Shown here: positions 57,028 through 64,000 of the stretch, piece after piece | Position numbering within the stretch: the stretch's first letter is position 1 | How the letters are laid out: each line of letters starts with the position of its first letter | From: Meghimatium bilineatum | Taxonomy: Eukaryota; Mollusca; Gastropoda; Stylommatophora; Philomycidae | Direction: 5' to 3' | DNA: 64,000 bases | Assembly: GCA_034231615.1 (NCBI GenBank) | Contig: CM067299.1 | Location: forward strand, 11,618,469 to 11,682,468 | The notes under the pieces: model-generated | Databases searched by the model: none | What the model saw: the letters and a program-made list of their open reading frames with translations, nothing else | What the model was told of the DNA's origin: nothing | Translations under genes and position numbers: made by a program

Positions 57028-57255
57028 CCTTCAGTAGATCCTACAAAGGTCGGCGCTGAAGGAACATACCAGTAGATCCTAGAAAGGTCGGCGCTGAAGG
57101 AACATACCAGTAGATCCTGAAAAAGTCGGCACTGAAGAACATACCGGTAGATACTACACAGGTCGACGCTGAAGGAACATACCGGTAGATCCTGCAAAAG
57201 TCGGCGCTGAAGGAACATACCGGTCGATCTGCAAAGGTGGGCGCTAAAGGAATAT
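57028..57255. repeat. 38-bp minisatellite, six units
   Basis: The unit is AGTAGATCCTACAAAGGTCG, GCGCTGAAGGAACATACC. The periodic minus-strand frames are by-products. Confidence 0.95.
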
Positions 57256-57289
57256 AGATTCTGAAAATGTATATATATTCTTTCATGTA

Positions 57290-57465
57290 ATTGTCCTTAT
57301 CTTCAGAGTTCATTCTCATACCCCCAATGAATCTCTCTTGTTAAAAGGACAATGATCCTACTAGATTTATGATACAACAGGATATGGACAAGAGAATGGA
57401 CCTGCATTGGATTCGTCTTTTATTTTCGCAATCGGTTCGACACATCCGTCTTCGGTGCCCTATAT
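57290..57465 (-). mobile_element. SINE-II copy, minus strand
   Basis: TCTTCAGAGTTCATTCTCAT, AAAAGGACAATGATCCTACT, AGAGAATGGACCTGCATTGG and TCGACACATCCGTCTTCGG occur in SINE-II order. The tail is shortened. Confidence 0.75.
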
Positions 57466-58129
57466 AATCAAATCATCAGTCTCTTACGATTACAAAAATC
57501 ACATCTTCAGCATGTCTCAATATTTTAATAATATATGAGTGACCACTCAGTTCCTCTGTATACATTGAACCAAAGTTTTTTCTTTATCAATTATGCTTTC
57601 TTGTTTTCTTGTATTTCCTGGTGAAATGACCATAGACAGGAATAAATAGTAACATTTATGCATGAGTTTAAGAGAAATAAATGTGATTATTATACTAGAT
57701 TCCAGATTTTCCAGAGATGCTTGAAACTGCTATTTGTCGTAGCCATGCTGAATGTATGAAGATGAGTACAGGCAGAATACATTCAATCATGTGTTTGAGA
57801 TCAATAAATGTGACAAGCCATTTGTCTTGATGAATAATGTAGCGATCTTGCGATAAATTTCGTTGATACTCGATTTTTGTGTTAAGTTTATGAAAAATAT
57901 GTGCTTGCATATCGAGGTATTGCTCCATCTTGTATTTATATGTAGAGGAGTGGTTCTCAACTTGGATCTAGTTGGTGCATGGAATATAAAGTTAACATTT
58001 GGTCTGTTACGTTCTTGTTTTTAGGGATTGTATAAATGTAACTACCTGACACTATTTAGTCAGCTAAGTACTTGCCTGTTGGGGACTACATAAATGTAAC
58101 AATCTTACACTGTTTAGTGGAGTATATTT
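57466..58129. other. Mostly unassigned
   Basis: GAGTGGTTCTCAACTTGG near 57948-57965 looks like one hAT-type outer end without a partner. TAAATGTAAC and ACACT blocks near 58033-58113 repeat twice, about 65 bp apart. The 77-codon minus frame at 57695-57928 has no domain. Confidence 0.4.
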
Positions 58130-58335
58130 TCATGAGGTATGCCTAGTAATGATGTGGTCAGCATCAAGTGTGCTGCCTTTCCTTTTCTTAAAGATCTGGT
58201 ACCATGTGCATAGATTTGGTCGACCTAGAAGCTATTGATGCTTTAAAATTATCTGCAGTTGAACTGGTTAATGAAACTTAATCACCCGAACAGGTAGTCA
58301 GTTCACTAACAACTAAGCTAGAGCCCCTGCACCGA
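58130..58335 (-). mobile_element. tRNA-headed SINE (type 1), old copy
   Basis: GATCTGGTACCATGTG, TTGGTCGACCTAGAAGC, TGCAGTTGAACTGGTTAATG and AACAACTAAGCTAGAGCCCC parallel the 39611-39883 copy, with heavy divergence. Confidence 0.55.
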
Positions 58336-58574
58336 AATGTATATAACAACTCTCAACTCTTGTCATCCTAGCGAAACATTAGAAACAACATTGGAAATAT
58401 TTACAGGTCTGTCTCTTAAACAAAACTGCAAAAGTTAAATTATGATTGATATATTGAACATGTTAGCTCGTCCAGAGAATAGTGTATTAACAAACATTGA
58501 TAGCATATCCTATAAAGGATGCAGTCATTACCCAGCAGCTTTTGGCTTAGACTATATTTACCATCAATAGTTTG

Positions 58575-58680
58575 TCATTGCTTTCTGAACGGTCCGGATG
58601 CACAATTGCGGAAGGCGGGTTTCGAACTCGGTACCTTGGCCATCACAGACATGCCCCGTACCACGTCGCCACATGGTGTA
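58575..58680 (-). mobile_element. tRNA-like SINE head (type 3)
   Basis: On the minus strand CATGTGGCGACGTGGTACGG (A-box region), TCTGTGATGGCCAAGGTACC and GAGTTCGAAACCCGCC (B-box region). It is the best tRNA-like head in the window. It lacks a full cloverleaf and has a sibling at 51425-51512, so it is a SINE and not a tRNA gene. Confidence 0.7.
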
Positions 58681-59029
58681 TAGAACTGTTTAATCGTTTT
58701 TTCCTGTTCTCCGTAGTCATTCCTAATCTTAGCATGCCTGTACCCACATTGTTGTGCTCTCCTATGTGCAATATGTTCCTCATGTTATATTCTATCCAGG
58801 TAAATAGATTCTTCTAGGTGAAAAATTAATTTATGACGTTTTTTTCCCTGTTGCCTGCATGAGTTCATTGGGTATATATTCTAGAAAAAGTAATTTGTTA
58901 TTTGTATTTAAATAATGTGTCTACCTTGTGTGATTGATGCGTGGGTACCATCCATTTACTGCAACTAAAGGTGACGTTTATTGTGGAAAACTATTAAGTA
59001 TGCAAGCCTTGAAACCATATGGTCTGTGT
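58681..59029. other. No recognised feature
   Basis: Nothing supported. Confidence 0.45.
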
Positions 59030-59297
59030 GTTGCCAGGAGGGAAGCAAGGAATAGCAGCACTGTTTACCTTCCATGCATGTAGTACGAGGCGACTAAGAG
59101 GTTATGAGCTGAAGCTGGCTGCTTGCTTCATCACATATTGGGTCAACGTGTCCGAAAGCCAAGCTAAAGTTGAATGTGTCAGGCCGAAAGACGCATATGT
59201 CGCTGCAATGCTGCAAACCATAACGCAGCGCATTCCGTTCCTCGAATTACATTCTATTAATTTGCAGGAGTTTGAGAACGAGCGCAGAAGAAGAATT
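59030..59297 (+). mobile_element. SINE-I copy, full length
   Basis: GTTGCCAGGAGGGAAGCAAG, AATAGCAGCACTGTTTACC, ATGTAGTACGAGGCGACTAA, TGTGTCAGGCCGAAAGACGC and GAGTTTGAGAACGAGCGCAG plus a short GAA tail. No clear target duplication. The 103-codon frame at 59019-59330 crosses it and is non-coding. Confidence 0.85.
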
Positions 59298-59525
59298 CAT
59301 GAGCTGGGTGGTCGACCTAGGTCAGCATAATTACCACTATGTGGGAGAATACTTCTATGTGACTGAGTGTATGCATAAACAATGGTGAAACAATTACAAT
59401 GCATGCAGTTTTCGTTTAATTTGTACCCATTGTTGTGAGTTACGCTCTTTTCAACCATATACGTGCGTAAATTTGGTTTCGAAAGCGCTGTTTTTACCAT
59501 AACAATAATGGGAATCGTGTTCACG
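59298..59525. other. No recognised feature
   Basis: Nothing supported. Confidence 0.45.
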
Positions 59526-59742
59526 TAATATCACCATGACACCATATCACCGTAACACCATATCACCATATCTTCATGTCACCATATCACTGTAACACCA
59601 TATCACCATATCTTCATGTCACCATATCACCGTAACACCATATCACCATATCTTCATGTCACATATCACCGTAACACCATATCACCATATCTTCATGTCA
59701 CCATATCACCGTATCACCATATCACTATAGCACCATAAAGCT
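59526..59742. repeat. 40-bp minisatellite built of CACCATAT sub-units
   Basis: CACCATATCACCGTAACACC, ATATCACCATATCTTCATGT repeats about five times. It is itself made of 8-10 bp CACCATAT/CACCGTAA blocks, so it is a two-level array. Confidence 0.9.
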
Positions 59743-59794
59743 AGCGCTGATTAATATAGAATCGTCTGAATACACACATAGACCTCTCTTCTTC

Positions 59795-59900
59795 TCAAAG
59801 AATTGAGGACTTCTGGGTATGAAAGAAATCGTTTTCACCTCCAACCAACAATTGAACGTGGGAAACAAGAGATTCACCGCTCATAATTATTGTGAATGAT
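59795..59900 (+). mobile_element. Possible element K 3' end remnant
   Basis: GGTATGAAAGAAATC and AAGAGATTCACCGCTC resemble GAGTATGAAAGAAAGC and AAGAGCTAATCGCTCGC of K, but the spacing is disturbed. Confidence 0.25.
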
Positions 59901-60021
59901 AGAAAACAATATATGATAAGGCTCGACAGAGTTTCCATATCCTATAGATGAGTTATGAGTACAGGTTAACTTCAGCGCACAGAGACATGTCCTATGTGTT
60001 CCTATCCCCGTGTCAATAAAT

Positions 60022-60110
60022 ACACTAGAGTGTAGTGGATAAATCCGCCAGAGTGTAGTGGATAAAACTGCCAGAGTTTAGTGGATAAATCCGCCTGAGT
60101 TTAGTGGATG
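60022..60110. repeat. 23-bp tandem repeat, four units
   Basis: The unit is AGAGTGTAGTGGATAAATCC plus GCC, with TTTAG and AACTGCC variants. Confidence 0.9.
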
Positions 60111-60713
60111 ACAGTTTCAGTTCTATGCTGATTTATCATTCTCGTCGTACATCTCTTGTTCCTCATTATGGGCCCTTCCGTAATCTAATGCAGTCTTTAG
60201 AGCAACCATTATTTACTCATTTGAAAAATCTTCTGAACGTACGAGGTCCTTTTACACATTAGCTATGTTGGATCAATTTATTGATAAACCTATTGACACT
60301 GTGGCCACACACTCGCCAGTGTATCTGCTCGGCCATCCCCTCAACACATGCATATATATTTTTGTAGATAATTGTGGCGATGTCATCAAGATGCATTTTA
60401 TTTTCACTAGATCGCGAGGTCTAAATATGCTCTTTCGTTTGCTTTACGAGTGTGTTATTTTCCGGTGCAACTCTGGATTATAGTAGAAATTCTGAAATGC
60501 GTGCTTGTGAAGAGACACACCGAATTTTTCCTAAAACCCTTAGAACGAGAACCAGCTGGTAATAGAGGGGAATAGAGAGTCAATGAAACATTGAGGTGTA
60601 ATATCGAGGGATAAAAATGAGGCGTAAAAGGCCATGACTGAATAGAGCTGACTGACAGTAACAAAAGGAAAGAAAATCGTGCCTTATACTGTTCCATTAG
60701 ACACAGACATGAC
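60111..60713. other. No recognised feature
   Basis: Short frames only; part of 60490-60713 could be 3' sequence of a LINE. Confidence 0.4.
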
Positions 60714-60755
60714 CCAAATATAGACACGTTTCAGGTGAATGAAAGAAGAAGAAAA
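60714..60755 (+). mobile_element. RNase H LINE 3' tip
   Basis: ATATAGACACGTTTCAGGTG, AATGAAAGAAGAAGAA is the same end as 52521-52568. It is truncated to about 40 bp. Confidence 0.65.
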
Positions 60756-61304
60756 ACGACAAGACAATGATGGTTAGTATCAATATTCTCGGCACGAAAT
60801 GTGTTCCTCTGTTCCTAGGGTCAATACACATGAGAAAACTAGGGTACAAAACAGTCGATTTTCTACCCATTTAGAAATGTATATAATTTACTTCTATTTT
60901 ATCAAAGTATTTCTAACATCAATAATGAAGACCCCGTTCTGGAAAAAAATATGTCAAATGATTATTTCTAATATTTCTTCCGTAAAACATGCTTTGGAAA
61001 GCTTCCATGATTGTATATGGTTTCTGTAAATATGCCATAGCTGGCATCTATCTGTTGTCACATAAAAAAAAAATGTCCTGTGATTAAAATAACGAATGTT
61101 ATTTGTTTGCAGATATTTTTTTATTCATTAAGCTCATAATTCATCTGTAATATTCTGTCCAATCTACTTGGTTTTATTTAGCAGTCGGAATTGTTATAAA
61201 TAATTGAACTATTTTATCAATAATATGTGTCACCTTATTGTTGTAGATAATTTCAATAATTTAAGTTGCATAGAATATTTGTTATGGACCATTTATAATG
61301 CAAT
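60756..61304. other. No recognised feature
   Basis: AT-rich; nothing supported. Confidence 0.45.
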
Positions 61305-61620
61305 ATTTATTGGTGGAATATTTATAAGTGGAATATTTGTTGGGGACATTTGTTGGTGGAACATTTATTGGTGGAATATTTATTGGGGAACATTTGTTGG
61401 TGAAATATGTGTTAGTGGGATATTTTTTGGTGCGTTATTTGTTGCTGAAATAGTTGTTAATGGAATCTTTGTTTGTGGAATGTTTTTTGGTGGAATATTT
61501 GTTTATTTGTTGAATGTTTGTTGATTGGATATTCTTTAGTAGTAGATTTGTTGGTACTTTATTTGTTGGTAGAATATTTGTCGGTGGAATTTTTGTTTGC
61601 GAATTATTTATTGGTTACGC
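61305..61620. repeat. 15-bp degenerate TTTGTTGGTGGAATA array
   Basis: About twenty variable units. The 15-bp period keeps one frame open for 106 codons (61204-61524) with a GGIF/WWNIYW pattern, a by-product. Confidence 0.85.
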
Positions 61621-61650
61621 CTCAGATTTAGACTTGATAAGGCCCTAAGC

Positions 61651-62030
61651 TTTCCGTACGTGCGGCATTGGGACAAATAATGCTGCAATATATATTGTAT
61701 TTCATCAAATATCTTATCAGAAAACGCCGTTGATCCTACATTGGGCATGTCCTACGAGCAGACACCAACATAATACACCATCAATCTCTTGAATGGATAC
61801 CTACAGGCAAAAGAGCCATGCGTAGACCAAAAGAAACACTCAGAAGAACAATACTTAGAGAAAGTAAAACAACCAATATGCATACTATTCAACAACTGCA
61901 CAGAATAGCTTTGAACAGACAGAATTGGAGAGATCTGACCTCCGCCCTATGCGCTAACTTCATCGCAAAAGGAAAATGAATGAATGGACATACTGTATAA
62001 GTATACATGACAGTTGCTCAGGAAAGTGGG
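61651..62030 (+). mobile_element. LINE-F 3' end between 10-bp direct repeats
   Basis: IGHVLRADTNIIHHQSLEW, IPTGKRAMRRPKETLRRTIL, RESKTTNMHTIQQLHRIALN and RQNWRDLTSALCANFIAKGK followed by a stop. The order GHV, EW.P.G.R..RP, W, A..R..W..L..ALC is the standard C-terminus of one LINE type. It is open for about 85 codons. GGCCCTAAGC occurs at 61641-61650 and 62031-62040 and may be the target duplication. No simple tail was seen. Confidence 0.75.
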
Positions 62031-62040
62031 GGCCCTAAGC

Positions 62041-62392
62041 GATAGCTTATGTAGCCTATATGTAAATCCTTCACTGTATGGGTAGAATATATTTTATTTA
62101 GAAATATGCTGGTGGAAAATGTGTTTTTGAAATATGTGTTGGTGGATATTATGTCTGCTTTGTTCGTATGTTACAAATGCACACAATGGAACAAGGGAAT
62201 CATAGAATAGTAAAAGTATCATCTGAAAGTGACAAAGCGGGTACTATGTGTTGTTTGTCTACCCTATTCATGTCTAACATTATTAAGTCTGATTAAGATC
62301 AATGTTTAAATTATTGTCAAGGAATCAACCAGTTCTCTATAGTATACCTGCAGCAGGACCGTTTCCAATATAGATCTTCCAACATAATTAAG
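62041..62392. other. No recognised feature
   Basis: Nothing supported. Confidence 0.45.
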
Positions 62393-62394
62393 AA

Positions 62395-62535
62395 AGACCA
62401 CATTCTTTAAATTTTTGTTGGTCACTATTTACATACTTGTTTTTGCATGCCAAAATTTAGCCAAGGCGATTCCATGTATATAAATAGTGACTAACAGAAA
62501 TACCAACAATAATAAAAAACATAAAGAACAGGGTC
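62395..62535. mobile_element. Small foldback element
   Basis: GTTGGTCACTATTTACATA (62418-62436) pairs with TATATAAATAGTGACTAAC (62477-62495). Outer GACCACATTCTTTAAA and ATAAAGAACAGGGTC also pair roughly. It could be a very short MITE. Confidence 0.5.
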
Positions 62536-62537
62536 CT

Positions 62538-62874
62538 AATTAATTCTTTGGGAAGGTCCTCTTAATCGTCGACGGTATCTCCTGGAGATTTTCAAAAAAT
62601 AATAACAACAAACCCATCTTCCTAACCCACCTAAACAGAAACATGTCGTGCTTGTGATGCTATTACCTGCAGTAACTGAGAATATTAGATTCTATGACCT
62701 TACACAAACTATTAATAACCTTGGGTGTTATCAAATCAACAGTAAAAACTCTACCTCCTCGTAAAGAACAAGAGTGGATATGCTTTTTCCTTTATGGTTT
62801 ATTGTCGTGAATCATTTTCAAGAAGTCTTCCAAGAACTAGAATTGTAGGCAGGTCCTCAACAACATTCTGGAAA
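62538..62874. other. No recognised feature
   Basis: Nothing supported. Confidence 0.45.
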
Positions 62875-63440
62875 CACTAGACTACAAGGTGGAGATACAC
62901 AAAACCTGAAATACAAGGTGGAGACACACAAAAACTGAAATACAAGGTGGACGCACACACAAACTGGAATACACTGTGGAGGCACACACATACTGGACTA
63001 AAAGGTGGAGACACACACAAACTGGACTAAAAGGTGGAGGCATACACAAACTGGACTAAAAGGTGGAGACACAAAAATAAACTACAAGGTGGAGACACAC
63101 ACACACTGGACTAAAAGGTGGAGACACACAGAAACTGGACTACAAGGTGGAGAAACACACACACTGGACTAAAAAGGTGGAGACACACAGAAACTGGACT
63201 AAAAGGTGGAGAAACACACAAACTGGACTAAAAGGTGGAGACACACAAAAATAAACTACAAGGTGGAGACATACACAAACTTGACTAAAAGGTGGAGACA
63301 CAAAAAATAAACTACAAGGTGGAGACATACACAAACTGGACTAAAAGGTGGAGACACACAAAAATAAACTACAAGGTGGAGACACACACAAACTGGACTA
63401 CAAGGTGTTGAAACACACATACTGGAGTACAAGGTGTATA
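62875..63440. repeat. 29-bp minisatellite, about 19 units
   Basis: The unit is ACTGGACTAAAAGGTGGAGA plus CACACACAA. A second type, AAATAAACTACAAGGTGG, alternates in the right half. Open frames over it are by-products. Confidence 0.95.
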
Positions 63441-64000
63441 TATCTACTAGAGTCTGTGGGTGTCTATAATAAATCACAAAAACAATCAGAATTGAAATTT
63501 ACAATGTATAGATGCAATAATCTTGTATTTAAATATATTCTTTGATTTTATTTGTTGACATCGTGTATATTATTCACTTGAGTGCACTCGGGTTACTCCA
63601 TATGTCCTACGACCCTCTCAACGAAGCTGCACGGTGCCTACTGAGAGCACCACTTACAGCACGTAACTGGGTATCTTTAGGAGATACCCCCCAGGGATCT
63701 CTGAAAACAATCCACTTTATAAACAAGACAACGCGAGCAGTTCTTTGCTTCATATAGGAGGATGTTTCTACAACAGTAGAAAATCAATGACTTCAGTAAT
63801 GAACCGAACATAAAAATCGGGTTTACGCCTCATAAATATCCCATATTCTAGACCCGGAATCAGATTGATTATAATCCCTACTACTGATCACAGCATTTCT
63901 TTTAAAGTGGTAGGGATGCTCTTGTTTTTATTATACATGTTTTTATTTTATTTTTCGGTGGACTGTTCGAATTCGAGATGTCCGCGTCCACGGAACAGTA
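63441..64000. other. No recognised feature
   Basis: The 71-codon frame at 63542-63757 has ordinary composition but no domain I recognise; it could be an exon or retroelement piece. The rest is AT-rich. Confidence 0.4.

Noticed and set aside
58575-58680. A genuine tRNA gene
   Set aside because: It has A-box-like and B-box-like blocks but no complete cloverleaf, and it matches a second fragment at 51425-51512, so a SINE fits better.
59019-59330. 103-codon open frame as a host exon
   Set aside because: It lies over a SINE-I copy; comparable frames across other SINE-I copies differ.
61204-61524. 106-codon glycine/isoleucine/tryptophan-rich frame
   Set aside because: It is read through a 15-bp degenerate array and has no independent coding evidence.
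63542-63757. 71-codon frame near the right edge as an exon
   Set aside because: No domain, splice context or repeated occurrence was recognised; it remains unassigned.

Overview
This is a gene-poor, AT-rich eukaryotic window that looks like metazoan intergenic or intronic DNA. The mixture of LINE, SINE and inverted-repeat remnants suggests a lophotrochozoan, probably a mollusc. That placement is an inference; no host gene is available to test it. I found no convincing host protein-coding exon, rRNA or functional tRNA gene. The longest open frames come from a TAGA microsatellite and from the end of a retrotransposon (207 codons). One 100-base N run (53230-53329) marks an assembly gap.

The window is mostly layered repeats. 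(1) Non-LTR retrotransposon (LINE) 3' ends recur in several families, labelled here by letter. LINE-A has a GATA-type tail (250-500, 21115-22325, 34662-35960, 38925-39515, 41750-42245, 46474-46652, 52625-52860). LINE-B and B2 have a GATGAT-type tail (503-585, 2430-2740, 8200-8835, 10770-11175, 12640-13105, 14690-14860, 18470-18552, 24500-24720, 32645-33240, 45845-46262, 51120-51300). LINE-C, D, E, F, G and H have one or two copies each. A LINE ending in an RNase H domain lies at 51893-52568. All are 5'-truncated, frameshifted or internally deleted, except that the RNase H fragment is still open. (2) Several families of short elements are present. SINE-I is about 280 bp with a GAA tail and 11-12 bp target duplications; SINE-II is a related shorter subfamily; there are also tRNA-headed SINEs, an unclassified 376-397 bp element (R375) with 9-13 bp duplications, and a 1.6 kb GAA-tailed element (K). 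(3) Inverted-repeat elements and foldbacks lie at 4364-4974, 14095-14396, 23657-23922, 56686-57000 and 62395-62535. (4) About twenty tandem arrays with units of 15-58 bp are spread throughout, including a 35-bp array with a 420-bp higher-order repeat (25787-27010) and a perfect 184-unit TAGA array (46653-47388).

The insertion order can be read in several places. R375 interrupts LINE-A (21595-21970), a K fragment (3174-3570) and an old 34-bp array (37206-37589). K interrupts a 53-bp array (48440-50058) and itself carries a SINE-I (49297-49578). LINE-E sits inside an array (15723-16626), and a 315-bp stem-loop element sits inside a 38-bp array (56686-57000). The shared tails (GAA on the RNase H LINE, SINE-I, SINE-II and K; GATA on LINE-A; GATGAT on LINE-B) suggest which LINE machinery moved which passenger and how some microsatellites began.
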